A DNA stretch of 7,111 bases from Bog-756 sp043784065 (GCA_043784065.1 JAYVYR010000224.1:1-7111); one strand, 5' to 3'. Shown: positions 1 to 6,094, counted from the stretch's first letter. Numbers and translations are program-made. Notes: a model not told the origin generated them from the sequence alone.

Positions 1-219
1 ATGGCCAACTCCGGGGCCAATACCAACGGTAGCCAGTTCTACTTCGTGGCAGGACCATCGGGCGAGTCCCTCCCCCCGAGCTACACCCTGTTCGGGACAG
101 TGACCGCCGGTCTGCAGGTCGTCCAGCAGATCAATGCTGCCGGGGCTCCGGCCTCCAACAGCCAGGGGACCCCGACCACCCTGCACCGCATGGTGTCGGT
201 GACGGTCGCCTCGTCCTGA
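1..219 (+). CDS. Cyclophilin-type peptidyl-prolyl cis-trans isomerase, C-terminal fragment (5' end outside window)
   Basis: Seen: the reading frame is open from the first base and ends at TGA 217-219. Its first residues, MANSGANTNGSQFYF, match the internal cyclophilin block usually written as AMANAGPNTNGSQFFI. The ATG at base 1 is therefore an internal methionine and the true start lies upstream. LPPSYTLFG and a V-x-x-G-L-x-V-V segment complete the C-terminal half of the beta-barrel. The visible 72 residues are about 40% of a normal single-domain cyclophilin. Family knowledge: these enzymes catalyse cis-trans isomerisation of Xaa-Pro bonds and assist folding. Whether this copy is cytosolic or exported cannot be judged because the N-terminus is missing. 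Over the shared 49 residues I count 28 identities with the complete cyclophilin directly downstream, so the two are diverged tandem paralogues. Confidence 0.9.
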   Translation: MANSGANTNGSQFYFVAGPSGESLPPSYTLFGTVTAGLQVVQQINAAGAPASNSQGTPTTLHRMVSVTVASS

Positions 220-227
220 CCACCCCG

Positions 228-245
228 GAGCCGTTCGCTCTTTTT
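228..245 (+). terminator. Weak hairpin plus T-tract after the first cyclophilin
   Basis: GAGC (228-231) and GCTC (237-240) form a 4-bp stem with loop CGTTC, followed at once by five T residues (241-245). A G-T wobble can add one pair. The placement just after a stop codon and the T-run suit an intrinsic terminator or attenuator. The stem is short, so partial read-through into the second cyclophilin is likely. Confidence 0.3.
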
Positions 246-272
246 ACCGTTCAACCGACCGTTCAACCGACC
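246..272 (+). repeat. 12-bp tandem direct repeat, 2.25 copies
   Basis: The unit ACCGTTCAACCG occurs at 246-257 and identically at 258-269, followed by a further ACC (270-272). Each unit contains the dyad GTT-C-AAC, so two small palindromes sit 12 bp apart, about one helical turn. It lies between the T-tract and the Shine-Dalgarno of the second cyclophilin. It could be a pair of protein-binding sites in a leader or promoter, or just a replication-slippage duplication. Confidence 0.6.
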
Positions 273-275
273 ACC

Positions 276-282
276 AGGAGGT
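276..282 (+). promoter_or_regulatory. Strong Shine-Dalgarno for the second cyclophilin
   Basis: AGGAGGT at 276-282 is a near-perfect anti-16S match, five bases before ATG 288. It fixes the start of the downstream gene. It is the only strong Shine-Dalgarno I see in the window; the other plus-strand starts look leaderless. Confidence 0.8.
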
Positions 283-287
283 GGGCC

Positions 288-842
288 ATGGCCCCCGAGG
301 TCCCCGCAGCAGACGGCTCCAGCCCGAAGACCCAGCGCTTCGATTCGGCGCCGCCGTTGATCATCGACCCGACCAAGACGTATACGGCGGAGATGCTCAC
401 CAACAAGGGTTCCCTGAAGATCGCCCTCGACCACATCGGTGCCCCCATCACGGTCAACAACTTCGTCTTCCTCGCCCGATGGCACTACTACGACGGAGTC
501 ATCTTCCATCGGATCATTCCTGGGTTCATGTGCCAGGGCGGCGATCCGGAGGGCTCCGGCCGCGGTGGCCCCGGCTATAAATTCACCGATGAGCTACCGA
601 AACCCGGCCGCTACGAGGTCGGCTCGTTGGCCATGGCCAACGCCGGCCCGAACACCAACGGCAGCCAATTCTTCATCATCAGTGGCCCAGACGGCGTCGG
701 CCTCCCCCCGCAGTATTCGCTGTTCGGCAACGTGGTCCGCGGCCTCGACGTCGTGAAGTCCATCGAGTCGGTTGGCAGCCGATCGGGAGCACCGTCCGAA
801 CCGGTGATCATCGAGTCAGTCACCATTACCGAGGCCGATTGA
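288..842 (+). CDS. Cyclophilin-type peptidyl-prolyl cis-trans isomerase
   Basis: This 184-residue protein is a complete single-domain cyclophilin. It would isomerise Xaa-Pro bonds during folding. After about 30 polar residues with no signal peptide, the domain starts near TAEMLTNKGSLKIAL (33-47). The active-site block FHRIIPGFMCQGGD is at 73-86, giving the catalytic Arg75 and pocket residues Phe80 and Gln83. GSLAMANAGPNTNGSQFFI is at 112-130 and LPPQYSLFG at 139-147. The position of the cyclosporin-contacting tryptophan of human CypA holds a Leu in this LPP-x-Y-x-LFG form, as in many bacterial members, so weak drug binding is expected. The ATG at 288 is set by the Shine-Dalgarno at 276-282. 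With no signal peptide or membrane segment it is probably cytosolic. It lies 68 bp after a paralogue and may be co-transcribed with it. The family call is secure; the physiological client proteins are unknown. Confidence 0.96.
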   Translation: MAPEVPAADGSSPKTQRFDSAPPLIIDPTKTYTAEMLTNKGSLKIALDHIGAPITVNNFVFLARWHYYDGVIFHRIIPGFMCQGGDPEGSGRGGPGYKFTDELPKPGRYEVGSLAMANAGPNTNGSQFFIISGPDGVGLPPQYSLFGNVVRGLDVVKSIESVGSRSGAPSEPVIIESVTITEAD

Positions 843-860
843 GCCTCCCACTGGGGCGGA

Positions 861-893
861 CCGGACCGGCTGGTCGCGCCACAGGCGGTCCGG
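861..893. terminator. Hairpin between convergent genes, probable bidirectional terminator
   Basis: CCGGACCG (861-868) and CGGTCCGG (886-893) form a perfect 8-bp GC-rich stem with a 17-nt loop. It lies in the 52-bp gap where the cyclophilin gene (stop 840-842) and the oppositely oriented S51-like gene (stop 895-897) converge. No T-tract follows on either strand, so it may only be a pause or 3'-end-protecting structure. A second copy of CGGACCG overlaps the left arm (857-863), offering an alternative pairing. Confidence 0.45.
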
Positions 894-894
894 A

Positions 895-1587
895 TCAGCT
901 AGGCAGAACGGCCAGGCCGTCGGGTGATGCGGCACCGCCCAGGTAGACCGTCACGGGCTGCGCCCCGGCCCAGCGCCACGAGCCGTTCGGATCGCGGATG
1001 AGTGCCGTCTGCTCAGGAATCCCGACCAACGGAATGTCCTTCGGGGCCAGCAGCACCGAACGGTGCAGTTTCTCCCCTGTGCCATCCTCGGACGCGTCGC
1101 CGAAGTGGGGCACCACTGCCACCCCATTCACCAGGCCAAGCCCTATCGTCAGGCCGCCGCCCCTGGCGTCGACCATTGGATCGGTGAGCGCTATGGCCGC
1201 CCCGGACGAGCCCACCACGACGGCGCCGGCCTGCCACGCGGTCACCAGGGCGTCCCAGACCGCGGAGTTCTTGAGGACGCTGCGGACGTGCATCGGCGAG
1301 CTCCCGACCAGATAGATGAGCTTGGCCCGGCGCATGATGTCGGCGGCGCCGTCGTTCTCGGCATCGGATCGCACCAGCACCATCAGTCCCTCCACGTGTC
1401 CACCCAACCGAGCGAACCAGTCGCCGGCCTTGGCCACCAGTCGCTCGGGGTGCTCATAGGCGGCGGCCGTCGGGAGGACAAGCACCTGGTCGGAGCCCGA
1501 AGCGGCCAGGAATTCGGCATCGAAGTCGCAGCCGTCCTGAAACTCACCGCCGCCTACCAGGGCCAGGATTCCGGGGGTCGCATGCAT
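895..1587 (-). CDS. Peptidase S51 / cyanophycinase-like class-I-glutaminase-fold protein
   Basis: The product is 230 residues from ATG 1587; a TTG immediately upstream (1588-1590) could also serve. I assign it to the S51 fold (cyanophycinase, dipeptidase E) from several landmarks in order. ILALVGGGEF opens the first strand and LVLPTAAA follows (about 36-43). LIYLVGSSPMHV (about 90-101) resembles the GG-x-x-x-L segment. The nucleophile elbow VVVGSSGAA (about 123-131) has Ser128 where cyanophycinase has the Ser of GTSAGA. VPHF (159-162) supplies the candidate His and GIPEQTAL (189-196) the Glu. Known members hydrolyse cyanophycin or Asp-containing dipeptides as serine enzymes. The substrate here cannot be read from sequence, and the elbow is Ser-Ser-Gly-Ala rather than Thr-Ser-Ala-Gly, so activity is uncertain. 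It lies 66 bp downstream of the hydrolase on the same strand, probably in one transcript. No clear Shine-Dalgarno is visible. Confidence 0.8.
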   Translation of the reverse strand: MHATPGILALVGGGEFQDGCDFDAEFLAASGSDQVLVLPTAAAYEHPERLVAKAGDWFARLGGHVEGLMVLVRSDAENDGAADIMRRAKLIYLVGSSPMHVRSVLKNSAVWDALVTAWQAGAVVVGSSGAAIALTDPMVDARGGGLTIGLGLVNGVAVVPHFGDASEDGTGEKLHRSVLLAPKDIPLVGIPEQTALIRDPNGSWRWAGAQPVTVYLGGAASPDGLAVLPS

Positions 1588-1653
1588 CAACGAAGTGTAG
1601 AGGCCCGTCGGGAGAGGTTCCCCCGTCGGGCCTCGTCGACCACGTCCGCGGGG

Positions 1654-2868
1654 CTACCCGCCGGTCCGTGCCGCCCGGCGCATGAGTGCTCCCATTGCAT
1701 CGCACACCTCGGTGGCGAGTGCCAGGCAGTCGGGCACCACGCCCATCCCGAAGAATCCGTGGACCATGTCGTCGTAGCAGCGGTACTCGACGGCCACGTC
1801 GGCGGACTCCAACTCCCGGGCGTAACCGGCGCCATCATCACGCAGCGGATCGAAGCCAGCCGTGACGATGAGCGCCGGCGCTGCGCCCCGCTTGTCCTGT
1901 GCAAGCAGCGGCGACGCCTTCCAGGTCATCCAATCGGCGGGGTCAGGAAGATAATGCCCCCGGGATGCCTCCATCCCTTCCCGGGTGAGGAAGAACCCCT
2001 GGCCCAGTTCGTGCATCGATGGCGTATCGAGCCGGGCGTCGACGGCCGGGTAGACCAGCCCTTGGACAAGGGGCGGCGGGACATCACCCTTCCGAGTGGC
2101 CAGGGCCACCACGGCGGCTAGGTTGCCGCCCGCGCTATCGCCCATGACCCCGACCCGGCCTGGGGCACAGCCCAACTCGACGTGGCTGCGTTGCACCCAG
2201 GCATAGGCTGCCAGGCAGTCGTCGACGGCCGCCGGGAAGGGGTGCTCCGGGGCCAGCCGGTAGTCGACGGCCACAACCACACACCCGGTGACAGCGGCCA
2301 GCAGACGGCACGATCCATCGTGGGAATCGAGGTTCCCCAGCACCCAGCCGCCGCCGTGGAAGTACGTGATGGCCGAAGGCCGGTCGTCTGGCCGGCCGAC
2401 CCCCACGCCGAACCGCCGGTAGATGCGGATGGGGATGTCCGGGGCACCGTCGGGGCCCTGAATTCGCCGCCCGGACGCATAGACGTCAGCTCGCGATGGC
2501 ATGACCATCTTCGTGGTGGCATCGAACACACTGCGGGTCTCCACTGGGTCCGGGGTACCTCTGCCCCCGGTCGTGACCTTCTCGAGCGCCGCGGACAGTT
2601 CGAGCAGGGCCTGCACCCCGCGGTTGAGTACCCGGCCGCTCCGCTCGACCGGATCCCTCTTCCGCGTGACGGTCAGCAGCAGTTCCGGATAAGCCAGCAC
2701 CGCTGCCAGCAGGCGCCCAGGTGGTGACCAGCGCTCGGACCGGGCCCGGAGGCGGCGGTCATAGAGGCCCCGGCGTCCCATGCGGCCCCGGGGACCGCCA
2801 GGCCCTCGTCCCACTGGTGGTGCGGCTGGCGGTCCTTGGTGGCGTGCAGCATCGATCGGGGTCGACAT
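1654..2868 (-). CDS. Alpha/beta hydrolase, HSL-like esterase/lipase family (GDSAG type)
   Basis: From ATG 2868 this is a 404-residue serine ester hydrolase of the hormone-sensitive-lipase family. Such enzymes cleave short- or medium-chain acyl esters. HGGGW at 171-175 forms the oxyanion hole. GDSAGG at 243-248 holds the nucleophile Ser245. Asp340 (in FDPLRDDG) and His370 (in MVHGFFG) complete the triad. DYRLAPEHPFPAA precedes the elbow, as in the family. The catalytic core begins near residue 115, so about 100 residues precede it, with a hydrophobic stretch near 49-67 (PPGRLLAAVLAYPELLLTV). Some mycobacterial lipases have a similar cap region before the core. The start is unresolved: GTG 2913, GTG 2883, ATG 2868 and ATG 2781 are all in frame and none has a convincing Shine-Dalgarno. 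The Pro/Gly/Arg-rich codons between 2782 and 2866 use fewer G/C-ending codons than the rest, which favours 2781. The gene is divergent from the dehydrogenase and heads a unit with the S51-like gene. The substrate is unknown. Confidence 0.9.
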   Translation of the reverse strand: MSTPIDAARHQGPPAAPPVGRGPGGPRGRMGRRGLYDRRLRARSERWSPPGRLLAAVLAYPELLLTVTRKRDPVERSGRVLNRGVQALLELSAALEKVTTGGRGTPDPVETRSVFDATTKMVMPSRADVYASGRRIQGPDGAPDIPIRIYRRFGVGVGRPDDRPSAITYFHGGGWVLGNLDSHDGSCRLLAAVTGCVVVAVDYRLAPEHPFPAAVDDCLAAYAWVQRSHVELGCAPGRVGVMGDSAGGNLAAVVALATRKGDVPPPLVQGLVYPAVDARLDTPSMHELGQGFFLTREGMEASRGHYLPDPADWMTWKASPLLAQDKRGAAPALIVTAGFDPLRDDGAGYARELESADVAVEYRCYDDMVHGFFGMGVVPDCLALATEVCDAMGALMRRAARTGG

Positions 2869-2974
2869 CGGGGTATCGGTCACGCCGCCATCGTCGCGGT
2901 CGACCGGGCCCACGGCAAGCGGGAGGCACGCCAGGTCGACCCGGACTAGTTCAGCGGCCCCTGTCGACCACCGC

Positions 2975-2980
2975 TAGCAT
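2975..2980 (+). promoter_or_regulatory. Candidate -10 box for a leaderless 3-hydroxybutyryl-CoA dehydrogenase transcript
   Basis: TAGCAT at 2975-2980 fits the actinobacterial TANNNT -10 pattern. Only eight bases separate it from ATG 2989, so transcription would start at or within a base or two of the ATG. No Shine-Dalgarno is present in that gap, which supports leaderless translation. No good -35 element is visible. Confidence 0.5.
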
Positions 2981-2988
2981 CCTTGCCT

Positions 2989-3843
2989 ATGTCAATCGCG
3001 CGCGTGGGAATTGTCGGTTCGGGGATCATGGGGTCCGGCATCGCCGAAACGGCCGCCGTCAGCGGATTCGAGGTCATCCTGCGGTCCCGCAGTCAGTCGA
3101 CCGCCGACGCAACCTTGGCCGCTCTCGAGAAGTCGCTCAACCGCCAGGTCGAGAAGGGCAAGAAGTCGGAGGTGGAGCGGGACCAGGCTCTCGGCCGTGT
3201 CACGGGCACGTCCGAGCTCGACGCTCTCAGCGGATGCGACCTGGTCATCGAGTCGGTCGTGGAGGATTTGCGTGTGAAGAAGGAGCTCTTCGGCGACCTC
3301 GACCGGATCACCGGCGACCACGCTATCCTCGCCACCAACACCTCCACCCTGCCTGTTATCGAGATGGCCATGAAGACCGGTCGCCCCGACAAGGTCTGCG
3401 GTATCCACTTCTTCAACCCCGCACCGGTCATGTCCCTGGTCGAAGTGGTCCGACCCCTGACGGCGTCCGACGAGACCATCGTCGAAGCCCGGACCTTCGC
3501 CGAGGCCTGCGGCAAGACTCCCGTCGAAGTCAAGGACCAGGCCGGATTCATCGTGAACGCTCTCCTCTTCCCCTACCTCAACAATGCCGTCCGATTGTAT
3601 GAGCAAGGAGTGGCCTCCATCGGGGACATCGACGCGGCCATGAAGGGCGGCTGCGGGTTCCCCATGGGTCCGTTCGCCCTGCTCGACCTGGTCGGCCTCG
3701 ACACCTCGCTAGCCATCCTCGACGCCCTGTACGAGGAGTTCCGGGACCCGAACTACGCCGCCATGCCGCTGCTCCGTCGCATGGTGAGCGCCGAGCAGTT
3801 GGGGCGCAAGTCTGGCAAGGGATTCCTCGACTACCAGAGGTGA
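2989..3843 (+). CDS. 3-hydroxybutyryl-CoA dehydrogenase (possibly NADPH-preferring)
   Basis: This 284-residue protein has the usual full length of the family. It interconverts acetoacetyl-CoA and (S)-3-hydroxybutyryl-CoA in the cytosol. The Rossmann motif VGIVGSGIMGSGIAE spans 6-20. Catalytic positions are intact: Ser119 (NTST), His140 and Glu152 in the segment IHFFNPAPVMSLVEVV, and Asn190 (GFIVNALL). The C-terminal dimerisation domain has GCGFPMGPFALLDLVGLD. After the second beta strand the sequence reads VILRSRSQ. Many NAD enzymes have an Asp or Glu here (for example LRD), so Ser33-Arg34 suggests NADP(H) preference; this is inference. ATG 2989 is chosen over TTG 2983 because the family N-terminus begins right before the Rossmann strand and a -10-like box fits leaderless initiation at 2989. 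The ethylmalonyl-CoA mutase gene follows after 60 bp, linking it to C4-CoA assimilation or polyhydroxybutyrate-type metabolism rather than only fatty-acid oxidation. The family call is very firm. Confidence 0.96.
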   Translation: MSIARVGIVGSGIMGSGIAETAAVSGFEVILRSRSQSTADATLAALEKSLNRQVEKGKKSEVERDQALGRVTGTSELDALSGCDLVIESVVEDLRVKKELFGDLDRITGDHAILATNTSTLPVIEMAMKTGRPDKVCGIHFFNPAPVMSLVEVVRPLTASDETIVEARTFAEACGKTPVEVKDQAGFIVNALLFPYLNNAVRLYEQGVASIGDIDAAMKGGCGFPMGPFALLDLVGLDTSLAILDALYEEFRDPNYAAMPLLRRMVSAEQLGRKSGKGFLDYQR

Positions 3844-3878
3844 GCGGCGATCTCCCTGGCTCCCCACCTGTCGCGCGG

Positions 3879-3897
3879 GCCCCGTTCGGGCAACAAT
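3879..3897 (+). promoter_or_regulatory. Hairpin and candidate -10 box for the mutase gene
   Basis: AACAAT at 3892-3897 ends six bases before ATG 3904, the spacing expected of a -10 box driving a leaderless transcript. It lacks the first T of TANNNT, so it is a weak match. Just upstream GCCC (3879-3882) and GGGC (3888-3891) form a 4-bp hairpin with loop CGTTC, which could attenuate read-through from the dehydrogenase gene. GAGGG (3898-3902) lies too close to the ATG for a normal Shine-Dalgarno. Confidence 0.3.
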
Positions 3898-3903
3898 GAG
3901 GGT

Positions 3904-5937
3904 ATGAGCGACGTGGACAAGACAGTGCAGGGCAACGGCTCCACCGGGAAGGCGCCCGTCGGACCCGATCGCGACAAGCCATGGGTGATGCGGACCTATT
4001 CCGGTCACTCGACGGCCAAGGCCTCCAACGAGCTCTACCGGACGAACCTGGCCAAGGGCCAGACCGGTCTGTCGATCGCCTTCGATCTACCCACCCAGAT
4101 CGGGTACGACCCCGACGACCCGGCCGCTGCGGGTGAGGTCGGCAAGGTCGGCGTGCCTGTCGCTCACCTCGGGCACATGGCTGAACTGCTCGATCAGATC
4201 CCGGTGGAGTCGATGAACACTTCGATGACCATCAATGCCACCGCTGCGTGGTTGCTGGGGCTCTACATCGCCAACGCCGAAAACCGTGGCGTCGACAAGC
4301 GGGTGCTGTCAGGAACCACGCAGAACGACATCGTCAAGGAGTATCTGTCACGGGGTACGTTCATCTTCCCGCCCCTGCCCAGCCGCCGTCTGATCGTCGA
4401 CACCATCGCGTACACCGTCCGCAACGTTCCCAAATGGAATCCGATCAACGTATGCAGCTATCACCTTCAAGAAGCCGGCGCCACGCCCCATCAGGAGGTG
4501 GCCTATGCCCTGGCCACGGCCATCGGCGTGCTCGACGCCGTGCGCGAGTCAGGCCAGATCCCCATCGACGAATTCCCGAACGTTGTGGGACGGATCTCGT
4601 TCTTCGTCAACGCCGGGGTGCGTTTCGTCGAGGAGACCTGCAAGATGCGGGCATTCACAGAACTGTGGGACCGGGTCTGTTCCGAACGCTACGGCGTCAC
4701 GGATCCGAGGCTCCGCCGCATGCGTTACGGCGTCCAGGTCAACTCGCTCGGACTCACCGAAGCACAACCAGAGAACAACATCCAGCGCATCGTGCTCGAA
4801 GCCCTCGGCGTCACGCTGTCCAAAAAGGCGCGGGCCAGGGCCCTCCAGTTGCCGGCTTGGAACGAGGCGCTGGGTCTGCCGCGGCCATGGGATCAGCAGT
4901 GGTCGCTGCGGATCCAGCAGGTCCTGGCCTTCGAATCGGACCTGCTCGAGTACGGCGACATCTTCGACGGGTCTGTGGTGATCGAGAAGAAGACTGCTGA
5001 GGTGGCCGAGGCTTCATGGGCCGAACTCCAGGACGTGCTCTCGCTGGGCGGTGCATTCGAGGCCATCGACGAACTCAAGTCCCGCCTTGTGGGTAGTCAA
5101 TCCGACCGGGTGCGGCGTATCGAAACAGGCGACTTGCAGGTGGTCGGGGTGAACTGCTTCACCCAGACGGCGGAGTCACCACTTGCCTCCGCCGGTGTTG
5201 GCGGAGGGTCGATCATGCGGGTCGATCCGGCGGTCGAGCACCAGTTGCGGTCTGAAGTCGAGGCATGGCGGGCCCAGCGCGACGGCGTCGCGGTCCAGCG
5301 TGCCCTTGACGAACTGCGACGCGCGGCCGAGGGCACGGACAATGTGATGCCGGCCACTATTGCCTTGGCCCATGCCGGCGGCACCACCGGAGAATGGGCG
5401 GGGGCGTTGCGTGGGGTATTCGGCGAGTACCGGGCTCCGACCGGAGTCGGCGGCGGCGTCGGTCACCGTGGGAGCGAGTTCCAGGCCGTTCTGGCCCGCT
5501 CCAAGGCCCTGGCCGAACGGGCTGGCGGGCCGCCGCGCCTTCTAGTGGCCAAGCCCGGCCTCGACGGCCACTCCAATGGCGCCGAGCAGATTGCCGTAGC
5601 CGCACGCGATGCCGGCTTCGAGGTCGTCTACCAGGGCATCCGGCTCTCTCCAGCCGAGATCGCAGCAGCGGCCCGAGATGAAGACGTGGACATCGTCGGA
5701 ATCTCCATCCTGTCCGGCAGTCACCTGGAGCTGGTGCCCGAGGTGGTCGAACGCCTGCGAGCCGAGGGGGTCGATGCACCTGTGGTGGTCGGCGGGATCA
5801 TTCCCCCGGAGGACGAGACCGTGCTACTAGGCAAGGGCGTGGCCCGGGTCTACACCCCCAAGGACTTCGCCATCGGCCAGATGATGCAGGACATGATCGA
5901 CCTGGTCGAAGAGCACCGGGCCGCATCCGTGGGCTGA
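3904..5937 (+). CDS. ecm: Ethylmalonyl-CoA mutase (coenzyme-B12-dependent, MeaA/Ecm type)
   Basis: This 677-residue acyl-CoA mutase should convert (2R)-ethylmalonyl-CoA to (2S)-methylsuccinyl-CoA using adenosylcobalamin, a step of the ethylmalonyl-CoA pathway. The substrate TIM-barrel opens with PWVMRTYSGHSTAKASNELY (26-45). The YSGH signature, with His35 where methylmalonyl-CoA mutase has Phe (YAGF), together with MNTSMTINATA (104-114) and VNSLGLTEAQPENNIQRI (279-296), resembles known ethylmalonyl-CoA mutases more than methylmalonyl-CoA mutases. Residues equivalent to Tyr89, Thr195, Gln197, Arg207 and His244 of the Propionibacterium methylmalonyl-CoA mutase appear as Tyr32, Thr138, Gln140, Arg150 and His187. 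The C-terminal B12 domain has the base-off motif DGHSNG (554-559) with ligand His556, then SILSGSH and VVGGIIPPEDE. Barrel and B12 domain are in one chain, the single-polypeptide homodimer type, and length is normal. It sits 60 bp after the dehydrogenase. No meaB-type G-protein chaperone or carboxylase/reductase gene lies in the window. Confidence 0.93.
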   Translation: MSDVDKTVQGNGSTGKAPVGPDRDKPWVMRTYSGHSTAKASNELYRTNLAKGQTGLSIAFDLPTQIGYDPDDPAAAGEVGKVGVPVAHLGHMAELLDQIPVESMNTSMTINATAAWLLGLYIANAENRGVDKRVLSGTTQNDIVKEYLSRGTFIFPPLPSRRLIVDTIAYTVRNVPKWNPINVCSYHLQEAGATPHQEVAYALATAIGVLDAVRESGQIPIDEFPNVVGRISFFVNAGVRFVEETCKMRAFTELWDRVCSERYGVTDPRLRRMRYGVQVNSLGLTEAQPENNIQRIVLEALGVTLSKKARARALQLPAWNEALGLPRPWDQQWSLRIQQVLAFESDLLEYGDIFDGSVVIEKKTAEVAEASWAELQDVLSLGGAFEAIDELKSRLVGSQSDRVRRIETGDLQVVGVNCFTQTAESPLASAGVGGGSIMRVDPAVEHQLRSEVEAWRAQRDGVAVQRALDELRRAAEGTDNVMPATIALAHAGGTTGEWAGALRGVFGEYRAPTGVGGGVGHRGSEFQAVLARSKALAERAGGPPRLLVAKPGLDGHSNGAEQIAVAARDAGFEVVYQGIRLSPAEIAAAARDEDVDIVGISILSGSHLELVPEVVERLRAEGVDAPVVVGGIIPPEDETVLLGKGVARVYTPKDFAIGQMMQDMIDLVEEHRAASVG

Positions 5938-5942
5938 ACGGC

Positions 5943-5970
5943 ACCGGGCGCCACAGAGGTCCTTCCCGGT
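5943..5970 (+). terminator. Possible terminator hairpin after the mutase gene
   Basis: ACCGGG (5943-5948) and CCCGGT (5965-5970) form a perfect 6-bp stem with a 16-nt loop, starting five bases after the mutase stop. There is no T-tract, so this is weak evidence for intrinsic termination. The perfect palindrome CACATGTG follows at 5974-5981. Confidence 0.3.
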
Positions 5971-6029
5971 CAACACATGTGGCCATCGGGCTGACGTGGT
6001 GGCAGATCTACTCCCGTGCACGACGTTTG

Positions 6030-6047
6030 GGTATCAGATCCGATACC
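6030..6047. repeat. Inverted repeat GGTATC-N6-GATACC, operator-like
   Basis: GGTATC (6030-6035) and GATACC (6042-6047) are a perfect 6-bp inverted repeat around a 6-bp centre, an 18-bp dyad of the size bound by many dimeric repressors. If the DUF3097 gene starts at 6133, this lies in its upstream region. If translation began at GTG 6016 it would instead be coding. No regulator gene lies in the window. Confidence 0.4.
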
Positions 6048-6062
6048 ACCTGCCCATGTATC

Positions 6063-6089
6063 GGCGGGATCGTGGTTGGTGGTCCCGCC
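6063..6089. repeat. Inverted repeat GGCGGGA-N13-TCCCGCC
   Basis: The 7-bp arms at 6063-6069 and 6083-6089 are perfectly complementary, with a G/T-rich 13-nt loop and a possible extra T-G wobble pair. The structure is stable as DNA or RNA. With no T-tract it is not a typical terminator. It sits between two other perfect inverted repeats in the same 95-bp stretch. Confidence 0.4.
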
Positions 6090-6094
6090 CGGTT

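Noticed and set aside
1..3. ATG at base 1 as a true start codon
   Set aside because: It corresponds to the internal Met of the cyclophilin block (A-M-A-N), and two-fifths of a domain cannot fold as a cyclophilin, so the gene begins outside the window.
1063..2121. Long plus-strand open frame (352 codons) opposite the S51-like and hydrolase genes
   Set aside because: It is antisense to two genes with intact catalytic motifs. Its translation is low-complexity His/Arg/Gly-rich with no family signature, as expected of a shadow frame in GC-rich DNA.
2861..2968. Three GTCGAC sites (2861, 2935, 2963) in the divergent region as a possible regulator motif
   Set aside because: GTCGAC is a common hexamer in GC-rich coding DNA and the spacing is irregular, so there is no support for a shared binding site.
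2983..2985. TTG as the start of the dehydrogenase
   Set aside because: It adds only two residues ahead of the ATG and would lie between the -10 box and the expected transcription start.
2992..3606. Minus-strand open frame of 204 codons inside the dehydrogenase gene
   Set aside because: It mirrors third-position GC bias of the real gene and lacks any protein-family pattern.
3904..5937. Methylmalonyl-CoA mutase or isobutyryl-CoA mutase as the identity of the B12 enzyme
   Set aside because: The YSGH signature and the EAQPENN segment fit ethylmalonyl-CoA mutase better. There is no separate small subunit and no fused G-protein domain as in IcmF.
6016..6018. GTG giving a 327-residue DUF3097 protein
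   Set aside because: The extra 39 codons have atypical codon use, contain three perfect inverted repeats and have no Shine-Dalgarno. It is kept as an alternative, not excluded.
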